64,000 bases of DNA from Rhodanobacter denitrificans (GCF_000230695.2 NC_020541.1:1364001-1428000); one strand, 5' to 3'; shown: positions 48,913 through 57,572, counted from the stretch's first letter. Numbers and translations: made by a program. Notes: generated from the letters alone by a model not told the origin.

Positions 48913-49452
48913 TCACCAGATCAGGTCGTCCGGCACTTCGAACTGCCGGTAATACTCGTCGTCCGCGCCGCTGCTGCTGCCGGCTTCGGTGCGGCCGTGG
49001 TCGAGCACGATCATCGTCGCATCGCGTTCGCGGATCTTGTCGGCCGCCACGCGCGGCAACAGCTCGTAACCTTCGCCGTAGCGCACGATCACCAGCGTGC
49101 CGGCGGCCAGCTGCGCGCGCAGCGGTTCGTTCACCAGCACGTCCTTGATCCTGTCGCCGTCAGTGAAGCGATAGGCAATCTCGCCCTCGCGCTTCACCTT
49201 GTGCGCCTCGACGATCTGGCGAACCTGCGCCCGCGCCTCGTTCGCGCGCGCCTGCGCATTGCGTTCGGCAGCAATCGCGCGATCGCGCTCGGCCTTCTCC
49301 GCCTGCAGCCGCCGCGCTTCCAGTTCCTCGGCACTCGGCGCCACCGGTGCCTTGCCCTGGTGCTTCTTCGCCTGCTCGCGCACGACCTGCGCCGCCTTGG
49401 CCTTGTTGACGAGACCGGCTTTGAGGAGTTGTTCCTGGAGAGGGTTGCGCAT
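48913..49452 (-). CDS. DUF2058 (YaiL-type) protein
   Basis: A 179-aa protein starting MRNPLQEQLLKAGLVNKAKA. A highly charged helical segment (residues 20-95, rich in Ala, Glu, Arg and Lys) precedes a conserved domain with IAYRFTDGDRIKDVLVNEPL. It matches DUF2058/YaiL, a nucleoprotein-like family of unknown function common in gammaproteobacteria. Only 4 bp separate its stop from that of the convergent VOC gene. Confidence 0.9.
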   Translation of the reverse strand: MRNPLQEQLLKAGLVNKAKAAQVVREQAKKHQGKAPVAPSAEELEARRLQAEKAERDRAIAAERNAQARANEARAQVRQIVEAHKVKREGEIAYRFTDGDRIKDVLVNEPLRAQLAAGTLVIVRYGEGYELLPRVAADKIRERDATMIVLDHGRTEAGSSSGADDEYYRQFEVPDDLIW

Positions 49453-49505
49453 GGGACTTGCCGGGAATGCCTTGCGGGGGAACGGGAGAAGTATGCCGCG
49501 GCGGC

Positions 49506-50408
49506 TCAGTCCGCGTTGTCCGGCTCGAAGAAGCTCCAGCGCACATCGCCAAACTCGGCCTTCATCGCCGCCTCGACGGTGTTGATCGCGTCGATCAGGC
49601 TGGCGGTGGGCTGCATGCGCGCCTTCACTGCGACCATCACGTCGGCACCCATCTGCAGCGTGATCAGGTTCAGCACTTCGGCGACTTCGGGGCGGGCCTT
49701 GAGGAACGCCAGCAGCTCGTCGCGGCGGCGCGGCTCCACGCCCTGGCCGATCAGCAAGGCCTTGACCTCGATCGCCACCAGCACCGCGACCACGATCAGC
49801 AGCGCGCCGATGGCGATGGTGCCGGCGGCGTCGAACATCAGGTTGCCGGTGAGCATGGTGGCGCCCACCGCGAGCGCGGCCAGGCACAGGCCGACGAGGG
49901 CGGCCAGGTCTTCGCCGAAGATCACCAGCAGTTCGCTGGAGCGGGTTTCGCGGAACCACGTCCACAGGTCCTGCGTGCCGCGGGCCTTGTTTACTTCCTG
50001 CAGGCAGCCGCGCATCGAGATGCCCTCCACCACGATGCCGAACATGAGCACGCCCAGCGCCAGCCACGGCCATTTCAGCGGCTCGGGATTGGTGAGCTTG
50101 TGCACGCCCTCGTAGATCGAGAACATGCCGCCCACGCTGAACAGCAGTATCGCCACCAGGAACGACCAGAAATACAGCGCGCGGCCCCAGCCCAGCGGAA
50201 ACTCGTCCGACGGCGGCCGCTTCGCCTGGCGGATGCCGAGCAGCAGCAGGCCCTGGTTGCCGCAGTCGGCCAGCGAGTGCACCGCCTCGGCCATCATCGC
50301 GCCGGAGCCGGTCACGAAAGCGGCGACCAGCTTGGCCACGAAGATGGCGAAGTTGGCGCCAAGCGCGAGGAAGATGGCCTTGACCGGGTTGGCGGCGTGA
50401 CCTGACAT
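49506..50408 (-). CDS. Cation diffusion facilitator family transporter
   Basis: A 300-aa inner-membrane protein with about six helices. Helix 2 carries the metal-site residues in MMAEAVHSLADCGNQGLLLL (HSxxD) and helix 5 carries FGEDLAALVGLCLAALAVG (ExxD rather than HxxxD). This pattern is seen in the YdfM/ZT-like and CzcD-distant members, so zinc, iron or manganese are possible substrates. Start ATG at 50408 after AAGGAA; the open frame continues upstream into the REP hairpin but is unsupported. Confidence 0.88.
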   Translation of the reverse strand: MSGHAANPVKAIFLALGANFAIFVAKLVAAFVTGSGAMMAEAVHSLADCGNQGLLLLGIRQAKRPPSDEFPLGWGRALYFWSFLVAILLFSVGGMFSIYEGVHKLTNPEPLKWPWLALGVLMFGIVVEGISMRGCLQEVNKARGTQDLWTWFRETRSSELLVIFGEDLAALVGLCLAALAVGATMLTGNLMFDAAGTIAIGALLIVVAVLVAIEVKALLIGQGVEPRRRDELLAFLKARPEVAEVLNLITLQMGADVMVAVKARMQPTASLIDAINTVEAAMKAEFGDVRWSFFEPDNAD

Positions 50409-50467
50409 GTGCAGTTCCTTCGACGATGGCCGTGAAGTGTAAGCCACCCGATGCGATGAGGATTCGC

Positions 50468-50542
50468 CGTAGGAGCGCACCCTGTGTGCGATGCTCTTCG
50501 TCACGTGACGAAAGGCATCGCGCACAGGGTGCGCTCCTACGG
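50468..50542. repeat. Long near-perfect REP-type palindrome with GTAG foot
   Basis: CGTAGGAGCGCACCCTGTGT at the left and the inverse GCACAGGGTGCGCTCCTACG at the right give a stem of over 30 bp, with the tip at a CACGTG. It lies upstream of the CDF gene and downstream of nothing, since the next gene (Slp lipoprotein) is on the same strand. The GTAGGAGC foot matches the repeat at 39276. Confidence 0.85.
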
Positions 50543-50573
50543 GAGGCGAGGGCGTTCCGGGTTCGGGGGGAAG

Positions 50574-51089
50574 TCAGCGGATGCCGACGCCCAGGCCCAC
50601 GCCGAAGTGCACGTTGTTGCGCCCCTTGTTCATTTCCTCGGCGGTCCAGACATGCGACTGCGCCACGCTGACCAGCGGGAACACGTAGTCGGCTTCGCCG
50701 ACCTTGCCGGCACGGCTGCCGTTGAGCTTGCCGTTGACCGTCATCAGCGCGCCGGCGGGGTAGTCCAGCGGCTCCACGTAGCCGGGCATCACGGCGATGA
50801 AGCGGCCGTTGCCGCTGTCGTTCGCCTTCGGGCGTTGCGAGGCATCCAACGGGTAGGCCAGCAGTTCGATCTCGCTGTGGTCGGCGAATACCTTGACCTG
50901 CACGATACGCCCGCCCCAGATCACCTCGCTGCTGCTGAATTTCTCCGGCGATTGCGCGACCTGGAACGGTGCGGCGGTCACCGTGGCTGCGCCGGCCTTG
51001 TAGATCGGTGCGGGAGCGCAGGCCGCCAGCATCAGCACGGCGGCCGGTACGGCGAGGCGGATCAGCAGGGAGGCGGGGCGGCTGCGCAT
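50574..51089 (-). CDS. Slp-family outer-membrane lipoprotein
   Basis: A 171-aa lipoprotein with a lipobox (AVPAAVLMLAAC) and the Slp-domain pattern VIWGGRIVQVKVFADHSEIE, YPLDASQRPKANDSGNGRFI and YVFPLVSVAQSHVW. E. coli Slp is starvation-induced and outer-membrane associated. It sits 39 bp after rlmJ on the same strand and may be cotranscribed. No signal for carbon-starvation control is visible. Confidence 0.9.
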   Translation of the reverse strand: MRSRPASLLIRLAVPAAVLMLAACAPAPIYKAGAATVTAAPFQVAQSPEKFSSSEVIWGGRIVQVKVFADHSEIELLAYPLDASQRPKANDSGNGRFIAVMPGYVEPLDYPAGALMTVNGKLNGSRAGKVGEADYVFPLVSVAQSHVWTAEEMNKGRNNVHFGVGLGVGIR

Positions 51090-51128
51090 GGTCGTGCTCC
51101 TGGAGGAACGCTGGCGGGTGCGTCGAGC

Positions 51129-52043
51129 TTAGCGGCGACCCGGCGACCGCGGTAGTCGCGAGGCGGGCAGCGGGCTGGGCGTGTTCAGCTGGCTGCCGGC
51201 TTCGTCCAGCAGCCAGTCCAGCTTCCATTCGGCCGGGCGATCCTGCGAGAGCAGGCCGGCCAGCACGCGCAGCGGTTCGCGCAGGGTGTCGTCGAGGTTC
51301 CATGGTGCGTTGAGGATGACCATGCCCGAGCCGTTGAGGCGCAGCGGCGAATCGTCCGGATGCACCAGCAGCTCGGCGCGCAGGATGCGTTTCACCCCGC
51401 TGTGCTGCAGCTTGCGCAGGAACGGCTGCACCTGGCTGCGCAGCTTGATCGGGTACCACACCGCGTAGACGCCGGTGGGCCAGCGCAGCAGGGCCGACTT
51501 CAATGCCTGCTCGATCAGCTTGTACTCGGCCTCCTGCGCCTCGTACGGCGGGTCGATCAGCACCAGACCGCGCTTTTCCTTCGGCGGCAGCAGCGCCTTC
51601 AGCGCCTCGTAGCCGTCGCGCTGGTGCACGTGCACCTGTGGATTGCCGCGGAACAGCTCGTGCAATTTCGCCGCTTCCTCGACGTGCAGTTCGCACAGCT
51701 GGGCGCTGTCGCCGGGGCGCAACAGTCGGGCGACCTGCAGCGGCGAGCCGGGGTAGTGCTTCAGGCCCTGTTCGTTGCCCTCGCCGCCGAGGATGCCGTC
51801 GCGCCAGCGCCTGAGCAGCGGCGGCACCTTTTCGGCCGGGTGCAGGCGCGCGATGCCGTCCCTGTGCTCGCCGGTCTTCTTCGCCTCGAAGCCTTCCAGC
51901 GGGTAGCTGCCGCTGCCGGCGTGGGTGTCGATGTAGCAGAACGGCGTGGGCTTGGCCTGCAGCGCCTCGACCAGCGCGAGCAGCACGACGTGCTTGAGGA
52001 CATCGGCGAAGTTGCCGGCGTGATAGGCGTGGCGATAATTCAT
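51129..52043 (-). CDS. rlmJ: 23S rRNA (adenine2030-N6)-methyltransferase RlmJ
   Basis: A 304-aa SAM-dependent methyltransferase that modifies A2030 of 23S rRNA. The RlmJ start MNYRHAYHAGNFADVLKHVV and YIDTHAGSGSYPL are diagnostic, and the catalytic motif is LIDPPYEAQEAEYKLI (DPPY). E. coli RlmJ is 280 aa; here the C-terminus is about 25 residues longer (AGSQLNTPSPLPASRLPRSP). The ATG at 52043 is the first well-placed start; upstream is a stable hairpin in its leader. Divergent from the copper cluster. Confidence 0.95.
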   Translation of the reverse strand: MNYRHAYHAGNFADVLKHVVLLALVEALQAKPTPFCYIDTHAGSGSYPLEGFEAKKTGEHRDGIARLHPAEKVPPLLRRWRDGILGGEGNEQGLKHYPGSPLQVARLLRPGDSAQLCELHVEEAAKLHELFRGNPQVHVHQRDGYEALKALLPPKEKRGLVLIDPPYEAQEAEYKLIEQALKSALLRWPTGVYAVWYPIKLRSQVQPFLRKLQHSGVKRILRAELLVHPDDSPLRLNGSGMVILNAPWNLDDTLREPLRVLAGLLSQDRPAEWKLDWLLDEAGSQLNTPSPLPASRLPRSPGRR

Positions 52044-52060
52044 GGCGGTCACGGCGGGCG

Positions 52061-52096
52061 GGGGAGCCCAGTATAGAGGCCGGCAGCGGGCTCCCC
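52061..52096. other. Perfect 9-bp stem hairpin in the rlmJ leader / copper-cluster upstream region
   Basis: GGGGAGCCC and GGGCTCCCC are perfect complements around an 18-nt loop. On the minus strand it lies in the 5' region of rlmJ, 18 bp before its start codon. No T-run follows on either strand. Confidence 0.55.
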
Positions 52097-52145
52097 GTCG
52101 CAGCACGTAACCTTTCCTGCACATCGACCGGCGCAGGCTTTGCCT

Positions 52146-52161
52146 GTTGCAGTGTTGCAAC
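52146..52161. promoter_or_regulatory. Inverted repeat, candidate operator upstream of the copper cluster
   Basis: GTTGCA-GTGT-TGCAAC, a 6-4-6 inverted repeat, lies 47 bp before the first copper-cluster ORF. It could be a regulator site or chance; no copper-responsive regulator gene lies in the window. Confidence 0.3.
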
Positions 52162-52207
52162 CGGCCAGGCACGCCGCTTCGGCCGTCCATCTGCGCGGAG
52201 AATCATC

Positions 52208-52543
52208 ATGACGTTCTCGCCGAAAATCATCGTTTCGACGGCCACCCTCGGCCTTTGCCTGGCGTTCGGCACAGCCAGTGCCCAGGACAGCGGAAGCATG
52301 GCGCCGGCGCCGGCGTCGAGCAGCATGGGCCAGATGGGAGGCATGCATCACAAGATGATGCGCCACAACAAGAACGGCAGCATGCACATGATGCCTGCCA
52401 CGGTCAGCTCGGTCGACAGCAAGACCGGTATCGTCGAGGTGAGCTCGGCCGGCATGTCGCTGCGCGTGCACTTCCCGCCGGCGTCGGTGGCGAACCTGAA
52501 GGCCGGCGACAAGATCACCCTGCACATGGGCTATACCCAGTAG
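52208..52543 (+). CDS. Small Met/His-rich periplasmic protein, probable copper binder (CusF-like)
   Basis: A 111-aa secreted protein: signal peptide MTFSPKIIVSTATLGLCLAF ending GTASA. A Met/His cluster follows (MGQMGGMHHKMMRHNKNGSM, then HMMPA), then a compact beta-rich domain PATVSSVDSKTGIVEVSSAG and VANLKAGDKITLHMGYTQ. The layout resembles small periplasmic copper-binding proteins such as CusF, but the CusF copper-site order is not obvious. First gene of the copper cluster, starting behind CGGAGAA. Confidence 0.7.
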   Translation: MTFSPKIIVSTATLGLCLAFGTASAQDSGSMAPAPASSSMGQMGGMHHKMMRHNKNGSMHMMPATVSSVDSKTGIVEVSSAGMSLRVHFPPASVANLKAGDKITLHMGYTQ

Positions 52544-52642
52544 TTCGCCCGGTGGCGGACGAACCGCGGCGGGCCTCGGTCGTGTCGCGATGGAGCCGCG
52601 TCCAGGGTTGAGGCCCATCGGCACGCCCCCTATGCTGTGCCG

Positions 52643-53038
52643 ATGAGCCGCTCGCCACGTCACGCCGCATGCTTGCCGTCCTTCCGGGCGATGGCCTGGC
52701 TGGCGTGGCTGATCCTCGCGCTGGCGCCGGTGCACGGCATGCCGCGCGGGGCGGTTGGTGGCGCGCTTCAAGCCGCGCCCGCGTCGACCGTCGCCCAGCT
52801 CGCCGGCCATGGCGACCGCGCCATGGCCGATCGGTCCGGTTGTTGCGGCGACCGGGGCCACGACGCGCATGGCTCGATGGGTTCGGCCTACTGTGCGGCG
52901 GCGTGCGGCAGCATCCTGCCGGCGTTCGCCTTGGCCGGGCTGGTGCCGGTGGCACCGGAACCCTGGCATGTTTCGACATCCTTCGCGTCGGCGCCCAGCG
53001 TCGTGCAGGCGCCGCCGCTGCGGCCGCCCGCCGGCTGA
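52643..53038 (+). CDS. CopL-like Cys/His-rich protein upstream of copA
   Basis: A 131-aa protein with a hydrophobic N-terminal segment (FRAMAWLAWLILALAPVHGM) and a Cys/His cluster (DRSGCCGDRGHDAHGSMGSA, then YCAAACGS). It immediately precedes copA, the place of copL in the Xanthomonas copLAB operon. There CopL is a Cys-rich factor needed for copper induction. The homology is suggested by position and composition, not by a motif I can prove. Start at ATG 52643; a GTG at 52637 is possible. Confidence 0.6.
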   Translation: MSRSPRHAACLPSFRAMAWLAWLILALAPVHGMPRGAVGGALQAAPASTVAQLAGHGDRAMADRSGCCGDRGHDAHGSMGSAYCAAACGSILPAFALAGLVPVAPEPWHVSTSFASAPSVVQAPPLRPPAG

Positions 53039-53140
53039 TTCCGCGCACTGCGACCACGCCTTCACGCTCGCCCGACGGTGAACGTGAAGGCGGCCCGTGA
53101 CCGGTGTCGACTGCCGATGCCTCCACCGAAGGATGCCCAC

Positions 53141-54892
53141 GTGAATCCCTTTTCCCCACCGCCCGCGGCCGATCTGTCGCGGCGGCGCTTCGTGCAGGGC
53201 CTGGCCCTGGGCGGCGCGGCGGCCGGCCTCGGCCTGCTGCGCCCGCCCAATGCCTGGGCGCTGACCAGCCCCGGCCAGCCCAGCGTGCTCGGCGGCACCG
53301 AGTTCGCACTCGACATCGTCGAGGCCACGGTCAACTTCAACGGCGTGGCGCGGCCGGCGACCACCGTCAACGGCGGCGTGCCCGGTCCGCTGCTGCGCAT
53401 GCGCGAGGGCACCACGGTGAACCTGCGCGTGAGCAACCGCTTGCGCGTGCCGACCTCGATCCACTGGCACGGCATCATCCTGCCGTTCCGGATGGATGGC
53501 GTGCCCGGCCTCAGTTTCGACGGCATCGCGCCGGGCGAAAGCTTTGTCTACCGTTTCCAGCTGCGCCAGAGCGGCACCTACTGGTACCACTCGCATTCGG
53601 GTTTCCAGGAGCAGAACGCGCTGTACGGCCCGCTGGTGATCGAGCCGGCCGGCCGCGAGCGCTACCCCGCGGACCGCGACTACGTGGTGATGCTCAACGA
53701 CTGGACCGACGAGGATCCCGCGCGCATCTACGCCAGGCTGAAAAAGCAGAGCGACTACTACAACTTCGCCCAGCCGACCGTGCCGGATTTCTTCCGCGAT
53801 GTGCGCGAAAAGGGGCTGCGCCAGACGCTGGCGATGCGCCGGATGTGGAACGCCATGCGCATGAACCCGACCGACCTGGGCGACGTCTCCGGCTACACCT
53901 ACACCTACCTGATGAACGGCACGACGCCGGCCGGCAACTGGACCGGCATCTTCAGGCCCGGCGAGAAGATCCGGCTGCGCTTCATCAACGGTTCGTCGTC
54001 CAGCATCTTCGACGTGCGCATTCCCGGCCTGAAGATGACGGTGATCGCCGCCGACGGCCAGGACGTGCAGCCGGTGCCGGTCGACGAATTCCGCATCTCG
54101 GCAGCCGAAACCTACGACGTCATCGTCGAGCCGCAGGAGGAGCGCGCGTACACCTTGTTCGCGCAATCCATCGACCGCAGCGGCTACGCACGCGGCACCC
54201 TGGCGCCGCGTGCCGGCATGGAAGCCGAGGTGCCGGCGCTGGACCGGCGCCTGTGGCTGGGCATGCAGGACATGATGGGCGCGATGTCGCATGCGGACCA
54301 CGGCGGCGGCCACGCCGCGATGCCCGGCATGGAGCATGGCGGCGTGGCGGGCATGGCGACCAGTCCCGCACCGGTGGTGCGTCATGCCCGCACCGAATAC
54401 GGCCCCGGCGTGGACATGCGTGTCGACACGCCGCGCAGCAACCTCGATGACCCGGGCATCGGCCTGCGCGACAACGGCCGCCGCGCGCTGACCTACGCCG
54501 ACCTGCACACCGTCGGCGGCCCGCTCGACGCGCGCGAACCCGGTCGCGAGATCGAGCTGCATCTGACCGGCAACATGGAGCGCTTCATGTGGTCGTTCGA
54601 CGGCATCAAGTTCCCCGACGCCAAGCCCATCCATTTCAACACCGGCGAGCGCCTGCGCATCGTGCTGGTCAACGACACCATGATGAACCACCCGATCCAC
54701 CTGCACGGCATGTGGAGCGAGCTGGAGAATCCGCACGGGCAGTTCCAGGTGCGCAAGCACACCATCAACGTGCAGCCGGCGCAGCGCATCACCTATGCGG
54801 TCACGGCCGATGCGCCGGGCCGCTGGGCCTACCACTGCCACCTGCTGTACCACATGGAGGCGGGCATGTTCCGCGAGGTGGTGGTGGCATGA
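53141..54892 (+). CDS. copA: Copper-resistance multicopper oxidase CopA
   Basis: A 583-aa periplasmic copper oxidase exported by Tat (SRRRFVQGLALGGAAAGLGL). The three cupredoxin domains carry all copper ligands: SIHWHG and YWYHSHSGF for the trinuclear site, HPIHLHGMW, and the C-terminal WAYHCHLLYHMEAGMF with the type 1 cysteine. An inserted Met/His-rich stretch (SHADHGGGHAAMPGMEHGGV) resembles the copper-binding repeats of Pseudomonas and Xanthomonas CopA. It probably oxidises Cu(I) to the less toxic Cu(II) and binds copper. The GTG at 53141 is preceded by GAAGGA; an ATG at 53117 is an alternative. Its stop overlaps copB. Confidence 0.93.
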   Translation: MNPFSPPPAADLSRRRFVQGLALGGAAAGLGLLRPPNAWALTSPGQPSVLGGTEFALDIVEATVNFNGVARPATTVNGGVPGPLLRMREGTTVNLRVSNRLRVPTSIHWHGIILPFRMDGVPGLSFDGIAPGESFVYRFQLRQSGTYWYHSHSGFQEQNALYGPLVIEPAGRERYPADRDYVVMLNDWTDEDPARIYARLKKQSDYYNFAQPTVPDFFRDVREKGLRQTLAMRRMWNAMRMNPTDLGDVSGYTYTYLMNGTTPAGNWTGIFRPGEKIRLRFINGSSSSIFDVRIPGLKMTVIAADGQDVQPVPVDEFRISAAETYDVIVEPQEERAYTLFAQSIDRSGYARGTLAPRAGMEAEVPALDRRLWLGMQDMMGAMSHADHGGGHAAMPGMEHGGVAGMATSPAPVVRHARTEYGPGVDMRVDTPRSNLDDPGIGLRDNGRRALTYADLHTVGGPLDAREPGREIELHLTGNMERFMWSFDGIKFPDAKPIHFNTGERLRIVLVNDTMMNHPIHLHGMWSELENPHGQFQVRKHTINVQPAQRITYAVTADAPGRWAYHCHLLYHMEAGMFREVVVA

Positions 54893-56022
54893 AGACGCCT
54901 CGTCGCGACACCTCGATCGTTCCGCTCCGTTCGGCGCTGCTGGCCGCGCTGCTGCTGGCGTTGCCGCTGCCGGCAGCGGCGCAGAGCGCGCCGGCTTCGG
55001 CGGGCAGCACCGCACCGGTGGACATGGGCGCGATGCCAAGCATGGATCACGCCGGCATGCACGGCATGGCGATGCCGGCCAGCGCCGGCAGCAGTGCGCC
55101 ACCGGCGGCGAAGACGCTGGTCAAGAAGGCGAGGAAGCCGCACGTCCCCGCCACGCCGGCTGCTGCGCCCGCCGGCGCGCACCCCATGCACGGCATGGAC
55201 CATGGCGCGATGCCGCCGATGGACCACGGCTCGATGCAAGGGATGGACCATGGCGCGGCATACGACACGGGAGCGATGCCGGACAGGGCCATGGAGCCGA
55301 TGCCGGGCGGCCGTGCGCCGGCGGACGCACGCAGCGGCGATTATTCCGACGGCATCGCCGCCAGTCCCGCGCACGCGCTGCACATGCACGGCAGCGCGCC
55401 GGCCGGCATGCTGCTGGTCGATCAGCTCGAAGCGTTTCACGGCCGCGACGGCAACGGCCAGTCGTGGGAAGGCGCAGGCTGGTACGGCAGCGACGCGGAC
55501 AAGCTGTGGCTGCGCAGCGAGGGCGAGCGCACTGGCGGCAGGCTTGACGATGGCGAGGTCGAGGCGTTGTGGGACCACGCCGTCGCCGCGTTCTGGAGTA
55601 CACAACTGGGTGTGCGCCACGACTTCGGCGCCGGCCCGCGGCGCAGCTGGGCCGCGTTCGGCGTGCAGGGCCTGGCGCCGTACTGGTTCGAAATCCAGGC
55701 CACCGCCTATGCCGGGCCTGCCGGCCGCAGCGCGGCGCGCCTGCGTGCCGACTACGAACTGCTGTTCACCCAGCGGCTGATCCTGCAGCCGGAGCTGGAG
55801 GTCAACCTGCACGGCAAGTCCGACCCGGCACGCGGCATCGGCAGCGGCATCTCGGACGCGAAGCTGGGCTTGCGCTTGCGCTACGAGATCCGGCGTGAAT
55901 TCGCGCCATACATCGGCGTAGTCTGGACGCGCCGCTTCGGCGCCACGGCCGATTTCGCCCGTGCCGATCATCAAGCAGTTTTCGACCGCCAATGGGTCGC
56001 CGGCCTGCGCATCTGGTTCTGA
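54889..56022 (+). CDS. copB: Copper-resistance outer-membrane protein CopB
   Basis: A 377-aa protein with a signal peptide (MKTPRRDTSIVPLRSALLAA onward). A Met/His-rich copper-binding region covers residues about 45-140 (MDHAGMHGMAMPA, MHGMDHGAMPPMDHGSMQGM). The CopB beta-barrel domain covers about 165-377 (LLVDQLEAFHGRDGNGQSWE, LWLRSEGERTGGRLDDGEVE, YIGVVWTRRFG). It ends in an aromatic residue (RIWF), as outer-membrane barrels do. It sequesters or exports copper together with CopA. ATGA overlap with copA. Confidence 0.93.
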   Translation: MKTPRRDTSIVPLRSALLAALLLALPLPAAAQSAPASAGSTAPVDMGAMPSMDHAGMHGMAMPASAGSSAPPAAKTLVKKARKPHVPATPAAAPAGAHPMHGMDHGAMPPMDHGSMQGMDHGAAYDTGAMPDRAMEPMPGGRAPADARSGDYSDGIAASPAHALHMHGSAPAGMLLVDQLEAFHGRDGNGQSWEGAGWYGSDADKLWLRSEGERTGGRLDDGEVEALWDHAVAAFWSTQLGVRHDFGAGPRRSWAAFGVQGLAPYWFEIQATAYAGPAGRSAARLRADYELLFTQRLILQPELEVNLHGKSDPARGIGSGISDAKLGLRLRYEIRREFAPYIGVVWTRRFGATADFARADHQAVFDRQWVAGLRIWF

Positions 56023-56031
56023 GGAAAGCCC

Positions 56032-57105
56032 ATGAAACGAGCCATCATCACCGTCATGATTCTCTGCGTCGTCGTCATCGCCGGCGTCGGTGCCTTCGTC
56101 GGGTCCGGCGTCTACAACATCGGTGCCGACGCCCACCACACGAAACCGGTCTACGCGCTGATGCAGGCGCTGCGCCAACGTTCGATCGCGCACCACGCGA
56201 AGGACATCGTCGTGCCCAAGCTTGACGACCCGCCGCTGATCCTCAAGGGCGCCGGCCAGTATGCGGCGATGTGCACCGGCTGCCACCTGGCACCAGGCAT
56301 GGCCGAAAACGAAATGCGCCCCGGCCTGTACCCGAAGCCGCCCGAGCTGGCGAAATTCCGGCCCGACCCGCGCGCGGCGTTCTGGGTGATCAAGCACGGC
56401 ATCAAGATGAGCGCGATGCCGGCGTGGGGCGCCAGTCACGACGACGCCACCATCTGGAGCATGGTGGCGTTCCTGCAGAAGCTGCCCGGCATGACACCCG
56501 CGCAGTACAGGGACATGGTGGCGAAGGCGCCGCCGGACGAGGACATGCACAGCCATGGCGACGCCGACGAGGACGCGCATGGCGGCGGCACCATGGCGGG
56601 CATGGACATGGGCGAGGATGGCGGCCACAGCCATGCGGCATCGGCGCAGGGCGACCACGGGCATGCGACGCCCGCCAGCTCCGCGGCGGCCGCGCCGTTG
56701 TCGCTTGCGGGAATGCAGCCCAAGGCAGCGCCGGCCGCCGAGGCCGCGGCGCAGGCCTTCCACGCGGCCCTGCAGCGCGGCGACCGTGCGGCGGTGCTCG
56801 CCCTGCTGGCGCCCGACGCCAGCATCAGCGAGGGCGGCCGCACGGAGTCCCGCGATGAATACGCGGGCGGCCATCTGGGCGAGGACATCGCCTTCCTGAA
56901 AACGGCGCGGATCACGCCGGTCTCGCTGGGCTCGATGCCGATGGGCGACACCGCGATGGTCGGCAGCGAAAGCGACCTGCAGGCCACGATCAAGGGCAAG
57001 CCGGCCATGCTGCGCAGCCGCGAGATGCTCAACCTCAGGAAGGATGGCGACAGCTGGAAGATCGTGTCCGTCCAGTGGGAAACCGCCCCCGTGCCAGCAG
57101 AATGA
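56032..57105 (+). CDS. Membrane-anchored cytochrome c fused to a SnoaL-like domain, copper-cluster associated
   Basis: A 357-aa protein. An N-terminal anchor helix (AIITVMILCVVVIAGVGAFV) is followed by a class I cytochrome c domain at about 55-155, with heme site MCTGCH near 81 and an axial-methionine region IKMSAMPAWGASHDDATIWS. A Met/His/Asp-rich linker covers about 165-215 (MAGMDMGEDGGHSHAASAQG). A SnoaL/DUF4440-like domain covers about 225-357 (AAEAAAQAFHAALQRGDRAA onward; DSWKIVSVQWET). The linker probably binds copper. The heme could take electrons from copper oxidation by CopA, but this is inference. It starts 9 bp after copB. Confidence 0.82.
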   Translation: MKRAIITVMILCVVVIAGVGAFVGSGVYNIGADAHHTKPVYALMQALRQRSIAHHAKDIVVPKLDDPPLILKGAGQYAAMCTGCHLAPGMAENEMRPGLYPKPPELAKFRPDPRAAFWVIKHGIKMSAMPAWGASHDDATIWSMVAFLQKLPGMTPAQYRDMVAKAPPDEDMHSHGDADEDAHGGGTMAGMDMGEDGGHSHAASAQGDHGHATPASSAAAAPLSLAGMQPKAAPAAEAAAQAFHAALQRGDRAAVLALLAPDASISEGGRTESRDEYAGGHLGEDIAFLKTARITPVSLGSMPMGDTAMVGSESDLQATIKGKPAMLRSREMLNLRKDGDSWKIVSVQWETAPVPAE

Positions 57106-57119
57106 CCAGGAGAATGACG

Positions 57120-57572
57120 ATGAAGCGTTGGCTTTCCCGCGCGGGCATCAGCCTGCTGTTTGCGATGTTGTTCGCGCCGGTGGCGCTGGCGGCGAACGCG
57201 TTCGATGTCTACAGTGACCCGTCCTGCGGCTGCTGCGGCGCATGGGTCGAGTACATGCGCGCGCACGGCTACACCGTCAGCGTGCACCAGGATCAGCCGA
57301 TGGCGGCGGTGAAAGCGCGCTTCGGCGTGCCAGCCCGTGCCATGTCCTGCCACACCGCGGTGATCGACGGCTACGTGGTCGAGGGGCACGTGCCGGTGGA
57401 GGACATCCGTCGCCTGCTGGCCGAACGGCCCGACGCGATCGGCCTGGCCGCGCCGGGCATGCCGATGGGTTCGCCGGGGATGGATACGGGTAGGTCCGAG
57501 CGCTACGAGGTGGTGCTGATCGGCCGCGACGGCTCGACCCGCGTTTATGCGACGCACGGCCCGGGTGCGTGA
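57120..57572 (+). CDS. DUF411 (CopG-type) periplasmic metal-binding protein
   Basis: A 150-aa secreted protein (signal peptide MKRWLSRAGISLLFAMLFAP onward). The DUF411 thioredoxin-like domain has the hallmark YSDPSCGCCGAWVEYMRAHG, a second cysteine site MSCHTAVIDGYVVEGHVP, and a Met-rich tail (GMPMGSPGM). DUF411 proteins of cop clusters bind copper and are thought to control its redox state. The ATG at 57120 has AGGAGA six bases upstream. Confidence 0.88.
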   Translation: MKRWLSRAGISLLFAMLFAPVALAANAFDVYSDPSCGCCGAWVEYMRAHGYTVSVHQDQPMAAVKARFGVPARAMSCHTAVIDGYVVEGHVPVEDIRRLLAERPDAIGLAAPGMPMGSPGMDTGRSERYEVVLIGRDGSTRVYATHGPGA

